64,000 nucleotides of DNA from assembly GCF_014646075.1 (NCBI RefSeq), contig NZ_BMMT01000016.1, forward strand, positions 1 through 64,000. The letters run 5' to 3'. A program made the translations under genes and the position numbers. Below, in pieces: positions 8,981 through 17,925 of this stretch (position 1 is the first letter of the stretch; each line of letters starts with the position of its first letter). This DNA comes from Saccharopolyspora thermophila. GTDB lineage: Bacteria > Actinomycetota > Actinomycetes > Mycobacteriales > Pseudonocardiaceae. The notes beneath the pieces were generated by a model. That model was not told the origin of the DNA, did no database searches, and saw only the letters and a program-made list of their open reading frames with translations.

Positions 8981-9007
8981 ACTGAAGATTGTCAAACAAT
9001 CTTCAGT
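8981..9007. promoter_or_regulatory. Operator-like inverted repeat, site 2
   Basis: A perfect 12-bp inverted repeat, ACTGAAGATTGT-CAA-ACAATCTTCAGT, lies 43 bases upstream of the ABC transporter binding-protein start at 9050. It shares GATTGT-N3-ACAATC with site 1, and the three-base spacing is the same. Confidence 0.75.
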
Positions 9008-9049
9008 TTTCTGGCGCACTGTGGCGTCTGCCGACCCGCGGAGGAGCGG

Positions 9050-9889
9050 ATGAAAAAGTCAACCAAGCAGTCGTTGGGTGTGCTCGCCCTCGTCATCGTG
9101 GCGGTGCTGGGCGGGTGGGTCGGTTCCGGATTCCGGGGTGGTGGCGCAGCCGACGGGATCGAGGCCAACCAGTGGATGAACAAGATCAGGCAGCGCGGTG
9201 AGCTGCGCGTGGGAGTCGCCATCGCGCCGCCGATGACCGACGAGAGAAACGGGGTGCTCGGCGGTCCCAATCTGATTCCGCTGCAGGACCTGGCCGAACA
9301 GCTCGGCGTGCGGCTCACGCCCGTTCCGGCGGACTGGAGCAACATCGTGGCCGGGCTGCAGGCGGACCGCTACGACGTGGCGGCCAATCTTGACCAGACT
9401 CTGCAGCGCGCCGTGTCGATCCAGTTCACCGACCCGGTCTACGAGTACCAGGGGGTGTTCGTCGTTGCGTCCTCGTCCCCGCTGAACAGCTCGGCTGCGA
9501 TCCTGGCCGCGGGACAACCGGTCGCGACGGCACAGGGCAGCGCGACCGGAGCAGCGGTGCGGGCGGCCGGTGCGCAGCTTGTGGAGTTGGCCGAGTACAC
9601 CGACGCGCTGCAGGCGGTGCAGGCGGGCCGGGCAATCGCCGAGTTCACCGATCTGCCGACTGCCGTGTCGCAGGTGCAGGCCAACCCGGCCTTCAAGATC
9701 GTCGTCCCGGATCCTCCGATCTACTCCGCGTACTCCGCCTACGGGGTCCCGCGAGACATCGACCCGCAGTCGATGCGCACGCTCAACATCGCGATCAACA
9801 ACGCCCGGGCGAACGGATCGCTGGACCGTGCCTACGCCGAGGTGAACTACCGCACGATCGACAAGCTCGGCGACCTCCAGAAGAAGTGA
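9050..9889 (+). CDS. ABC transporter substrate-binding protein, polar amino acid type
   Basis: 279 aa. An N-terminal hydrophobic stretch (about residues 8-27, after MKKSTKQ) acts as a signal peptide or anchor; no lipobox cysteine is visible. The mature part is a type II periplasmic-binding fold of the SBP_bac_3 family (RGELRVGVAIAPP, DRYDVAANLDQT, FTDPVYEYQGVFVV). First gene of a three-gene importer, with a GGAGGAG ribosome site and a strong palindromic operator upstream. The operator is shared with the hydroxyproline operon, which suggests uptake of hydroxyproline or a related imino acid (inferred). Confidence 0.88.
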   Translation: MKKSTKQSLGVLALVIVAVLGGWVGSGFRGGGAADGIEANQWMNKIRQRGELRVGVAIAPPMTDERNGVLGGPNLIPLQDLAEQLGVRLTPVPADWSNIVAGLQADRYDVAANLDQTLQRAVSIQFTDPVYEYQGVFVVASSSPLNSSAAILAAGQPVATAQGSATGAAVRAAGAQLVELAEYTDALQAVQAGRAIAEFTDLPTAVSQVQANPAFKIVVPDPPIYSAYSAYGVPRDIDPQSMRTLNIAINNARANGSLDRAYAEVNYRTIDKLGDLQKK

Positions 9890-9896
9890 GCCACGA

Positions 9897-10637
9897 ATGT
9901 CCTCCTACGATGTCGACTGGAACTTCGTCTTCTCCTCGATCCCAACGCTGCTCGGCGGACTCGTCACGACACTGCAGATCGCGGCGCTGACCATCGCACT
10001 GAGCATGGTCCTCGCGGTCCCCGTGGCGATGGCGCGGATGGCGGAGTTCGACCTTGTGCGGTGGATCGCGCAGGGCTACATCGAGATCTTCCGCTGCACC
10101 CCGATGCTCGTGCAGCTGTTCTGGATCTACTTCGCGCTGCCCGCGCTCACCGGTGTCACCATTCCCGGTTTCGCGTCCGCGGTCATCGCGCTGACGGCGA
10201 ATCTGACCGCGTTCATGGCCGAGGCATACCGCAGCGGCTTCCAGGCGGTGCCCGTGGAGCAGATCGAGGCCGGGAAGATGCTGCGTCTGAACACGATCCA
10301 ACGGCTGCGCTACATCATCCTGCCGCAGGCCGTGCGCCAGCAGCTCCCGGTGATCCTGTCGCTGAACATCTCGATGTTCAAGGACACCGCTCTGGTGTCG
10401 ACGATCGCGGTGGCCGATCTGATGTTCAAGGCCAACACCCTGGCCACCCAGTCCTACAAGGCGCTGGAGGTGCTGAGCCTGGCGGCGGCCATGTACTTCG
10501 TGATCGCCTTCCCCGTCTCGCTGCTGACCAGCTACCTCGAACGGCGGTCGCAGACCGCGGCCGCCCGGCGCAGTGCACCGAAGAAGAAGTCCCGCACCGA
10601 ATCCGACGCCGCGACCCCGATCGGAGCGACCAGGTGA
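9897..10637 (+). CDS. ABC transporter permease, polar amino acid type
   Basis: 246 aa, HisM/GlnP family. About five membrane helices are visible (TTLQIAALTIALSMVLAV, and so on). The cytoplasmic EAA loop is EAYRSGFQAVPVEQIEAGKM, the ATPase-contact signature of amino acid importers, followed by PQAVRQQLPVILS. It follows the binding protein by 7 bases and its stop overlaps the ATPase start. Only one permease is present, so it probably works as a homodimer. The basic C-terminal tail (KKKSR) is probably cytoplasmic. Confidence 0.88.
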   Translation: MSSYDVDWNFVFSSIPTLLGGLVTTLQIAALTIALSMVLAVPVAMARMAEFDLVRWIAQGYIEIFRCTPMLVQLFWIYFALPALTGVTIPGFASAVIALTANLTAFMAEAYRSGFQAVPVEQIEAGKMLRLNTIQRLRYIILPQAVRQQLPVILSLNISMFKDTALVSTIAVADLMFKANTLATQSYKALEVLSLAAAMYFVIAFPVSLLTSYLERRSQTAAARRSAPKKKSRTESDAATPIGATR

Positions 10638-11458
10638 TGACGGAGCAACGCAACACCACAGGCACGGCCACGGCCAACAGCCCCGACGGCACCGCGGCCG
10701 AGCGCTCGCAGGGGGAGCTCGTCGCCGCCCGCGGGCTCCGCAGAACCTTTAACGATTCCCCGGTTCTCGACGGGGTCGACTTCAGCATGCAGGCCGGCCA
10801 GATCACCGTGATCATCGGGCGCAGCGGGTCGGGGAAATCCACGTTGCTGAGGGTCCTCGCCGGACTCACCGAGCCCGAGGACGGCGACCTCACCATCGCC
10901 GGGCACCTCGTCCGGAAGGGCGGCGTCCGGACGGACGACTACGCCAAGGGCGAAGCGCTGGTGGGCATGGTGTTCCAGAGCTACACCCTGTGGCCGCACA
11001 TGAACGTGCTGGACAACCTCACCCTCGCGCCGCGCAAGGTGCTGGGGATGAGCCGCAGCGAGGCGGAGGACCGGGCCGCCACAGCATTGGGCGAGGTCGG
11101 CATGGCCCACCACATCCGGTCCAGGTCGACCGGCCTGTCCGGCGGGGAGCGGCAACGGGTGGCCATCGCGCGAGCGCTGATGATGCGCCCCCGGCTGCTG
11201 CTCTGCGACGAGATCACCTCCGCGCTCGACCCGCCGGTGGCCGCTGAGGTGCTCAGCGTGCTGGCCCGGCTGAAGAACGAGGAGGGGATCGCGGTGGCTC
11301 TGGTAACCCACGACATGGCCTTCGCCTCCAAAGCCGCCGACCGGCTCGTGTTCTTCTCGCAGGGCCGGATCGCCGTCGACGCGACACCGGAGCAGGTTTT
11401 CCGCGGGTGCGAGAACGCCGAACTCCGTTCGTTCGTCGAAGCGGTCACGCTGAGCTGA
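10637..11458 (+). CDS. ABC transporter ATP-binding protein, polar amino acid type
   Basis: 273 aa, with Walker A GRSGSGKST, Q-loop MVFQSYTLWPHM, signature [15 protein letters not shown], Walker B LLLCDE and H-loop VTHDM. The Walker B acidic pair is followed by I-T-S-A-L-D as usual. An N-terminal extension of about 30 residues, rich in Thr/Ala/Gly, precedes the domain. The start ATG overlaps the permease stop. With the preceding two genes it makes a complete importer. Confidence 0.9.
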   Translation: MTEQRNTTGTATANSPDGTAAERSQGELVAARGLRRTFNDSPVLDGVDFSMQAGQITVIIGRSGSGKSTLLRVLAGLTEPEDGDLTIAGHLVRKGGVRTDDYAKGEALVGMVFQSYTLWPHMNVLDNLTLAPRKVLGMSRSEAEDRAATALGEVGMAHHIRSRSTGLSGGERQRVAIARALMMRPRLLLCDEITSALDPPVAAEVLSVLARLKNEEGIAVALVTHDMAFASKAADRLVFFSQGRIAVDATPEQVFRGCENAELRSFVEAVTLS

Positions 11459-11535
11459 GGCTGCCGCCGGTCCGTGCGCGTCCGGTGGTGGACCTACCGG
11501 GACGCGTGCGGGCCGGCTCCCGCCTGCGGTTTTGT

Positions 11536-11550
11536 CTGTCAATCTGACAG
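11536..11550. promoter_or_regulatory. Weak operator-like repeat before the GntR gene
   Basis: CTGTCA-ATC-TGACAG is a 6-bp inverted repeat 70 bases upstream of the GntR start at 11621. Its TGTC/GACA half-sites resemble but do not match the TTGT-N3-ACAA sites, so autoregulation is only a possibility. Confidence 0.35.
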
Positions 11551-11620
11551 GCTGCAGTTCTGGATGCAACAATAAGGGCCGGGTGTGCTGCGCAGGGGCC
11601 CAGCGGAGCGGGAGATTCGG

Positions 11621-12301
11621 ATGAGCGTTGACGAAGCGGCGGTGACCATCAGTGGAGGTGCGGTGACGCTGCGCACCCGCCGGGAGGAGGTCGTCAAGCG
11701 CATTCGGCACGCCCTGCTGACGGGGGAGCTCAAACCCGGCCAGCGGATCAAGGAAGCCCGACTGGCGGAGTCGCTGGGGGTCAGTCGCCCGACGCTGCGC
11801 GAGTCGCTCCAGCAGCTGGTGCACGAGGGCTCCCTCGTGCAGATCCCGCACAAGGGCGTCCACGTGGCGGCGCCGACGCCGGAAGAGTTGCTCGACGTCG
11901 CTGAAGTGCGCGTGTCGTTGGAGACGATGGCAGCGCTGCGGCTGGCCAAGGATCCGCAGGGCGAGGCGATGGACGAGGTCCGTGCCGCACTGGACCGGCA
12001 CCTCGCGGCGATCGACTCCGGCGACGAGGTCCAGACCGACGTCACCCACTTCGAGCTGCACCGCACGATCTGGGAGATGTCGGGAAGCGTCACCCTGCGC
12101 AAGATCTGGCCCCTGGTGGGCAGCCAGGTCCAACGTGCGCTGAGCGTCGACCAGGCGACGATGCGCAACCCCGAGCGCGATGCCGAACTGCATCGCAGGC
12201 TCATCCGGGTGATCGAGGAGGGCGATGAGGAGACGATCGTCGCCGAGGTGCGCGCCCACATCCAGGCCAGCGTCGCCGAGGTGGTCCGCCGGCTCGCGTA
12301 G
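11621..12301 (+). CDS. GntR-family regulator with FCD domain
   Basis: 226 aa from ATG 11621, chosen because GGGAG lies nine bases upstream; an in-frame extension to 11585 has no such site. The N-terminal winged helix is clear (GELKPGQRIKEARLAESLG, VSRPTLRESLQQL), and the all-helical C-terminal FCD ligand domain contains the conserved D/H metal-binding pattern (HFELHRTIWEMSG; DAELHRRLIRVIEEGD). It lies between the ABC transporter and two SDR genes, all carrying similar palindromes upstream, and is the probable repressor of this group and of the hydroxyproline operon (inferred). Confidence 0.88.
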   Translation: MSVDEAAVTISGGAVTLRTRREEVVKRIRHALLTGELKPGQRIKEARLAESLGVSRPTLRESLQQLVHEGSLVQIPHKGVHVAAPTPEELLDVAEVRVSLETMAALRLAKDPQGEAMDEVRAALDRHLAAIDSGDEVQTDVTHFELHRTIWEMSGSVTLRKIWPLVGSQVQRALSVDQATMRNPERDAELHRRLIRVIEEGDEETIVAEVRAHIQASVAEVVRRLA

Positions 12302-12659
12302 GCCCGGCCGGCTGCTGGTGATCGGTCCGCGAACGACGAACCCGGCTTCGAGTCGTCGGTGACCGCGTTCTGGTCGACGACCGACGTGCGGCGGCGGCAC
12401 CCCATCGCGTCGAGGACCGGCTGCTTCGCAAGCGCGCCCGTTTGGTTCCGGCCGTCTGCGACGCCGGCCGACCTCGCGGCTCGTTGGCGCGTGGCCGGTC
12501 TGGTGCGGTGCAGGCGGAGACCCCGTTGACAGTCGCTGGTGCCACTGCAACTCTGCAACAAGTGCAGATTGTCTTACAACTTCTGTGGTCATGGCGGTGT
12601 GTCGCCTGAGTCCCACAAGCAATCCTGTCGCACGAACAAAGAGGTAGAGGAGCTCTGCA
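12302..12659 (+). promoter_or_regulatory. 358-bp intergenic region with operator-like site 4
   Basis: No gene is visible here. At 12564-12580 the sequence TGCAGATTGTCTTACAA matches 17 bases of site 1 exactly; the right arm then diverges (CTTCTG instead of TCTGCA), so it is an imperfect palindrome. It lies about 80 bases upstream of the SDR gene at 12660 and probably regulates it. Confidence 0.55.
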
Positions 12660-13430
12660 GTGAGTACCCCCGTGTCAGGTCGGCGTTTCGCCGACCGGGT
12701 CGCCATCGTCACCGGCGCCGCAGGCGGAATCGGCAGTGCGACCGCGGAACGTCTCGCGCAGGAAGGCGCGACCGTCGTCCTGGTGGACCTGTCCGAGAAC
12801 GTCAGGCACACCGCCGACGCCATCAGGCAGGCTGGCGGAAACGCCGAGCCCGCGGTCGTCGATCTCACCGACCCGGCCGCGTGTTCCGCGCTGGCCGAGG
12901 ACGTCATCGCTCAACACCGCCAGATCGACGTGCTGGTGAACAACGCGGGCATCAACCGACGCGGTGCCCTGCTCGATCTCGACCTCGATGCCTGGAAGAC
13001 CTCGTTCGAGGTCAACCTGGACGCGTTGTTCCATCTCTGCCGGGCCGTGCTGCCGGCGATGATCGAGCGCAGGCGCGGAGCCATCGTCAACACCGCCTCG
13101 CAGTGGGGGCTGCACCCGGCCCCGGGGCACATCGCCTACAACGTCACCAAGGCCGGCGTCGTCTCCTTCACCCACTCGCTGGCACGCGACTACGCACCCC
13201 ATGGGATCAGGGTCAACGCGGTCTGTCCGGGGGAGGTCAGGACGCCGATGCTCGAAGCCGGGCTTGCCAGAAGCGGTCGCACCATTGACGACCTCAACGC
13301 CCTGGTGCCCTTCGGGCGAATCGGTGAGCCGAGCGAGGTCGCGGCCCTGATCGCGTTCCTCGCCTCGGACGAAGCCCCGTACCTGTGCGGGTCCGCAGTC
13401 GAGATCACCGGCGCGCAGGCGGTGTCGTGA
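12660..13430 (+). CDS. Short-chain dehydrogenase/reductase
   Basis: A 256-aa classical SDR starting at GTG 12660. The cofactor motif is VTGAAGGIGSATAERL, NNAG is in VLVNNAGINRR, Ser is in NTASQWGLH, and the catalytic Tyr-Lys is AYNVTKAGV. The Asp in VVLVDLSEN at the end of beta-2 suggests NAD(H) preference. Its stop overlaps the next SDR start (TGATG). Substrate unknown; the shared operator ties it to imino/amino acid catabolism. Confidence 0.85.
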   Translation: MSTPVSGRRFADRVAIVTGAAGGIGSATAERLAQEGATVVLVDLSENVRHTADAIRQAGGNAEPAVVDLTDPAACSALAEDVIAQHRQIDVLVNNAGINRRGALLDLDLDAWKTSFEVNLDALFHLCRAVLPAMIERRRGAIVNTASQWGLHPAPGHIAYNVTKAGVVSFTHSLARDYAPHGIRVNAVCPGEVRTPMLEAGLARSGRTIDDLNALVPFGRIGEPSEVAALIAFLASDEAPYLCGSAVEITGAQAVS

Positions 13431-14203
13431 TGAGCCACGCGACCACCCCCGACTCGGATCGTCTGCTGCCGCTGCACGGCCGCACCGTCCTGGTGACCGG
13501 CGGCTCGCGGGGAATCGGCGCGGCCGCTGCCCGCACCCTGCACCGCGACGGCGCCACCGTTGTCATCAGCTACGGATCCCACAGGCAAGCCGCCCACGAG
13601 GTCGCCGAGTCGCTCGACGGCAGAGTGCACCTGGTGCACGGCGATCTCGCGGTCACCGGGGCAGCCGACCGCCTGTGGGACGACGTCATCGATGCGGTGG
13701 GCTCGATCGACGTGCTGGTCAACAACGCGGGCGCGTGGCTCGCCTCGCCACTCGACGACGCCGAGTCCTGGCGAACGGGATGGGAACGCAACCTGACGCT
13801 CAACCTCCAGGCGTGCGCGGATCTGTCCCGCCGGGCCATCCAGCATTTCCGGGAACGAGGCGGTGGCATCATCGTCAACGTGACCAGCCGCTCGGCGCAT
13901 CGCGGTGACGACGCCGAGCACCTCGCCTACGGCGCGGCCAAAGGCGGACTTCTCGCCCTCACCAAGGGAATCGCCCGCGGATTCGGCCGTGACGGGGTGC
14001 TCGCCTACGCCGTCGCGCCCGGGTGGGTCGGAACCGATCTGGCCGCAGATCATCTAGCCACCGCGGACACTTCGATGCTCCCGCTGGGAGAACCGACCCC
14101 GCCGCAGGACGTGGCCGAAGTGATCGCATTCCTGGCCACCGGCCGCTCCCGGCACACCACCGGCGCCACCATCGACATCACGGGTGCCGACTACGTCCGT
14201 TGA
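13430..14203 (+). CDS. Short-chain dehydrogenase/reductase
   Basis: A 257-aa FabG-like SDR. It has the cofactor motif VTGGSRGIGAAAART, VLVNNAGAWLAS, the catalytic Ser in VTSRSAHRG and Tyr-Lys in AYGAAKGGL, and the C-terminal TGATIDITGADYVR. Beta-2 ends VVISYGSHRQ, without the acidic residue of its partner, which suggests NADP(H). Translationally coupled to the upstream SDR. The pair may carry out consecutive or opposite-face oxidoreductions, but no substrate can be named. Confidence 0.85.
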   Translation: MSHATTPDSDRLLPLHGRTVLVTGGSRGIGAAAARTLHRDGATVVISYGSHRQAAHEVAESLDGRVHLVHGDLAVTGAADRLWDDVIDAVGSIDVLVNNAGAWLASPLDDAESWRTGWERNLTLNLQACADLSRRAIQHFRERGGGIIVNVTSRSAHRGDDAEHLAYGAAKGGLLALTKGIARGFGRDGVLAYAVAPGWVGTDLAADHLATADTSMLPLGEPTPPQDVAEVIAFLATGRSRHTTGATIDITGADYVR

Positions 14204-14378
14204 CGCGACAACGCTGCGTCGGCGCCTCTGTCAGATGGGGAGTGGACCCCCGACCCCTTCCCCCGAGGCTTGACGGTCGCCGACACCTGGATACGCCAGA
14301 TCGACAACCTTCCACCGATCAGGACCGCGGCCGAACAGCACGCCGTTCATGTCCGTGGGGCGCTTCCGCCTTCCTGGC

Positions 14379-16247
14379 CTACGTGGCGGTGCTGTGTCGC
14401 GGGCTGGGGGTGGAGTGGACGTTGCGTGGGTCGCCCGGGCGTGGGTCGGGTTTGCCGGCGATGGTGACCCAGAGGTTGGGGTCGAAGTGGTCTCGGGGGA
14501 GTTGGGCGACCATGTAGCGGACACTGCGTTCCACCTTCACGCGCCAGCGGCGGGCCGCCTCGGTGCCGTCGCCGTTGCGGATCGCCTCGTAGATACCGAT
14601 GTCCTCGCGGGCGATGAGGTCCACGGCTTCGGCCCAGTCCAGTCGCAGGATCGCGTTGAACATGCGCAGCCGGATGGTGAGGCGGTCGAAGATCCGGCCT
14701 GCTTCGGGCAGTTGCGCTGTTCGTGCGATGGCGTCCTGGAAGCGGAGGTCGGCTTCGCCGATGCGGGTGTGGTCGCCGTGCCCGGCGACCACGCGTACCT
14801 CGGCCAAGGCGGTGCTGACCGAGCGCAGGGCGGAGCGGGGGAGCATGGCGACGCGGCGCATCAGCAGGCCGCCCAAGCAGGCGCGCACGGCATACAGGTC
14901 AAGGATGTTGGTAGCGGTGACGTGCGGAACGGCGACTCCGCGGTTGGGTAGCAGTTCGAGCATCCCTTCTTCGGCGAGCACCCGCAGCGCCTCGCGCACG
15001 GGTCCGCGGGAGACGCCGAGCCGGGTCGCCAGCGGTGCTTCCTTGACGCGTTCGCCGGGCCCGAACTGGCCGTTGGCGAGCGCTTCGCGGACGAGCTGGG
15101 CCACCCGGTCGGCGATGCGGGGCGTGCCCGATGCGACGTCGTCGGGCGACGTGTGCTCATCGGCACCGGCCCGTTCGGCGTGGGAGTCACCAGCCGACTT
15201 CGAGTCGTTGACAAGCCCGTGATACTCGCGGTCTCCGCTCCAGAGAGCTCGCGGGCTCTTGGTCCACGAGAACGGCCGGGATGGCGCGGTCCAGGTGGTG
15301 CACCAGGCACGAACGTCGTCGCGGAGGCGTGCCAGCGAGGCCGCGAAGCCGAGCACGTCCTCGTGGCTGGGCAGCGGGTTGTGCGCCAGGAGGACGTCGA
15401 CCTCGTCGATCCACGAACCGTCTGGCGCAACGGCGTGCTGGTGGAACCGCGGGTGCCCTGCCAACCAGGTGTCCAGCGTGTCGTGAGCATCGGGGCTCAG
15501 GCCGTCGACGAGCAGGTGGACGGCCATCCTTGCGGGCACGGCACGGTCGAGATGTTCCAGGAAGGCCCGCAGCGGCGTGCTGTCGGCAGGCCCGTCGTGG
15601 GTGTTCGCGCTGCCTCTGACCAGTGCGAACGCGTTCGCCACAGCGAACAGTTCCCGCGCCTGCGCGGACCGGGTGGTCGGCGTCGTGACCGCGTGGTCAG
15701 GCACCGCGTGGTCGTCGGCCGCGACGGCCAGTACCCGCGCGGGAGGGTCGAGGAAGAGTCCGACCACGTCGCGGATCTTGAGCGGGAGCAGAGTGCGCGC
15801 CGCGCCCGGGCACAGCGCCGAGTGCCCCGGCCTCGGCCGGATTCGGTAGGTGCGCCAGATACGGCTCACCGTCGACTGGCTGAGCCCGACCGCTTCGGCC
15901 ATGGAGCGCGTCGACCAACGACGCCCGATGGGCGGTGGGGACAGGGTGCGCACGAGGACCTGCGCGATGGTGTCGTCGCTGATGGCCGAGGGGCGACCGG
16001 GACGCGGCCGTTCGGCGAGACCGTTCAGGCGTTCGGCGACGAACCGGGACCGCCAGGTGCGGACGGTGTCCACGGAGACGCCGAGCCGTTCGGCCACGGC
16101 CGTGTTGGTGACCTCCTGCTCGCACGCCAGCACGATCCGCGCCCGCAGCACCAGCGCTTGCGAGCAGCTGCGGCTGCGCGTCCAGCTCACCAGCGTGGAA
16201 CGTTCGCTGTCGGTGAGGACCACCGCGTCGCGGGGGCGCCGAGCCAT
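14379..16247 (-). CDS. IS630-type transposase fused to a GntR/FCD regulator
   Basis: One uninterrupted 622-aa frame. Residues ~1-145 are the IS630-family N-terminal HTH pair (LTDSERSTLVSW, NTAVAERLGVSVDTVRTW, GLSQSTVSRIWRTYRI). Residues ~150-345 follow the IS630 DDE domain order (IRDVVGLFLDPP, MAVHLLVDG, GHPRFHQH, SWIDEVD, RPFSWTKSP). The first Asp (VDEKS in relatives) reads ADDH with Ala at the aligned site, and the last Glu is Asp, so transposition activity is probably lost. After a ~40-aa linker comes a full GntR winged helix (GQFGPGERVKE, LGVSRGPVREALRVL) and FCD domain to the C-terminus. No credible independent start lies before the GntR part. It is divergent from an MFS transporter, its likely target. 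Alternatively it is a chance read-through from a decaying element. Confidence 0.8.
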   Translation of the reverse strand: MARRPRDAVVLTDSERSTLVSWTRSRSCSQALVLRARIVLACEQEVTNTAVAERLGVSVDTVRTWRSRFVAERLNGLAERPRPGRPSAISDDTIAQVLVRTLSPPPIGRRWSTRSMAEAVGLSQSTVSRIWRTYRIRPRPGHSALCPGAARTLLPLKIRDVVGLFLDPPARVLAVAADDHAVPDHAVTTPTTRSAQARELFAVANAFALVRGSANTHDGPADSTPLRAFLEHLDRAVPARMAVHLLVDGLSPDAHDTLDTWLAGHPRFHQHAVAPDGSWIDEVDVLLAHNPLPSHEDVLGFAASLARLRDDVRAWCTTWTAPSRPFSWTKSPRALWSGDREYHGLVNDSKSAGDSHAERAGADEHTSPDDVASGTPRIADRVAQLVREALANGQFGPGERVKEAPLATRLGVSRGPVREALRVLAEEGMLELLPNRGVAVPHVTATNILDLYAVRACLGGLLMRRVAMLPRSALRSVSTALAEVRVVAGHGDHTRIGEADLRFQDAIARTAQLPEAGRIFDRLTIRLRMFNAILRLDWAEAVDLIAREDIGIYEAIRNGDGTEAARRWRVKVERSVRYMVAQLPRDHFDPNLWVTIAGKPDPRPGDPRNVHSTPSPRHSTAT

Positions 16248-16534
16248 GCGGGAATCCTAGGAGGACTTCTGACTCAGAACAACCCTGGATGCTGGTGGAG
16301 CTGCACGGGCGTTGTCGACGAACGAACCAGTTCGCATACTTCGTCGCTATCCGGTGGCCACGCCGCCGTCGCCGACACGGCACCGCGAGCTCGTAACAAC
16401 CCAGTGCAGCCCCCCTCGCCCGACAACTCAAGCGGCAGCGCACCCCTCGATCCGCAGGGCCCGGCGGGTCCCCACGGTGGCCTGATCGGTGTGACGGCTG
16501 AGTCCTGGTGAGACAGCGATCGCAGGAGCTCATC

Positions 16535-17899
16535 GTGGAGCATTCCATTATCGACAACCAGCCCTACGGGCGGTTCCACCGCAAACTGTTCTTCCTCTCC
16601 TCTGGTGGCCCGTTCCTCGACGGTTACATCCTCAGTGTCATCGGCGTGGCCATCACCGGGGCGACGCGCGAGCTGGAACTGACGTCCTTCCTGGAAGGTG
16701 TGGTCGGTGCCGCCGCGTTGGTCGGTGTGCTGGTGGGTGGCTTCGTCTTCGGCTGGGTCACCGACCGCGTCGGGCGCCAGGTCATGTACACGATCGATCT
16801 GATCGCGCTGGTGCTCGCCTCGGCGCTGTCGTTGTTCGTCACGGAGGCGTGGCAGCTGATCGTGCTGCGTTTCGTCGCCGGGATCGCGGTCGGGGCCGAC
16901 TATCCGATCGCCACGTCGTTGCTGGCGGAATGGCTGCCGGCGAACCGGCGCGGTCGAACGATGGGTGCTCTGGTCGCAGCGTGGTTCGTCGGTGCGTCGG
17001 CCTCCTACGCCGTGGGTTACCTGGTGGCCGTCGTCGGCGGGGACGGGCTGTGGCGGTGGGTGCTGGCTAGTGCAACCGTGCCGGGAGTGATCATCCTGCT
17101 GGCGCGGATCGGCACACCCGAGTCGCCTCGCTGGCTGTTGCGGCACAACCGGCCCGATGCCGCACGTGAGGCGATCCGCACCGCGTTCGGTCGCTGTCCG
17201 ACCGAACAGGAGCTCGCGCACTTGGCGGAGCACGAACCCCCGAAGAAGTCGCGGCTGTCGGAGGTGTTCCGCGGCGGCTACCTGGGACGCACCCTGTTCG
17301 TCGGGGGCTTCTGGATGTGCCAGGTCGCGCCTGCTTTCGCGATCTGGACCTTCTATCCGGTGATCCTCGGTGCTTACGGCTTCGAGGAGGGCAACACCGC
17401 ACTGCTGTGGTCGATGGTGGTCAGCCTGGTGACGCTTGCCGGGTGCTTCCCCTGCATCTTCTGGGTCGAGAGCATCGGACGCAGGCCGGTCATCATCTGG
17501 ACCTTCGTCGGCGTGACGGTCTCGATGGCGGCCCTGGGCCTGTTCCCCGGCATGGTCGCCACGCTGGCGATCCTGATGTTCGTCGTCAACGCACTCGCGC
17601 TGGGCGGGGGCAACATCCTGCAGTGGATCTACCCGACGGAGCTGTTCCCCACCGACATCCGTGCCTCGGCGGTGGGGGTGGCCAGTGCGATCAGCCGGAT
17701 CGGCGCGGCCGCGGGGACCTACCTGCTTCCCGTCGGGCTCGACACCATCGGGCTCGGGCCGACGATGCTCGTCGGCGCCGGGATCGCCGCCGTCGGCACC
17801 GCGATGTGCCTGGCCTGGGCACCCGAGACGAAGGGGAAGGCCCTGCACGAATCCGCCACCGTCGTCCAGAGGTCAGCGGCGCCAGCCACGACCAGGTAG
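16535..17899 (+). CDS. MFS metabolite:proton symporter, sugar-porter type
   Basis: 454 aa with 12 predicted membrane helices. MFS loop motifs are visible (GWVTDRVGRQ after TM2, and ESIGRRPVI after TM8), with PESPRWL before the central loop and PTELFPTDIRASAVG near TM10, as in the sugar porter/metabolite symporter group. GTG 16535 was chosen because AGGAG is 6-7 bases upstream; a GTG at 16508 has none. It is divergent from the transposase-GntR fusion gene across a ~290-bp region, which fits control by that protein. Substrate unknown. Confidence 0.85.
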   Translation: MEHSIIDNQPYGRFHRKLFFLSSGGPFLDGYILSVIGVAITGATRELELTSFLEGVVGAAALVGVLVGGFVFGWVTDRVGRQVMYTIDLIALVLASALSLFVTEAWQLIVLRFVAGIAVGADYPIATSLLAEWLPANRRGRTMGALVAAWFVGASASYAVGYLVAVVGGDGLWRWVLASATVPGVIILLARIGTPESPRWLLRHNRPDAAREAIRTAFGRCPTEQELAHLAEHEPPKKSRLSEVFRGGYLGRTLFVGGFWMCQVAPAFAIWTFYPVILGAYGFEEGNTALLWSMVVSLVTLAGCFPCIFWVESIGRRPVIIWTFVGVTVSMAALGLFPGMVATLAILMFVVNALALGGGNILQWIYPTELFPTDIRASAVGVASAISRIGAAAGTYLLPVGLDTIGLGPTMLVGAGIAAVGTAMCLAWAPETKGKALHESATVVQRSAAPATTR

Positions 17900-17925
17900 C
17901 CGGCCCTCGCACGCTGCGACAGACG

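Noticed and set aside
12302-12659. Possible gene in the gap before the first of the paired SDR genes.
   Set aside because: Frames here are short or on the wrong strand and match no family; the region is better explained as regulatory.
10532-12907. A 791-codon minus-strand frame across the ABC ATPase and GntR genes.
   Set aside because: It runs through three well-supported plus-strand genes and has no recognisable domain.
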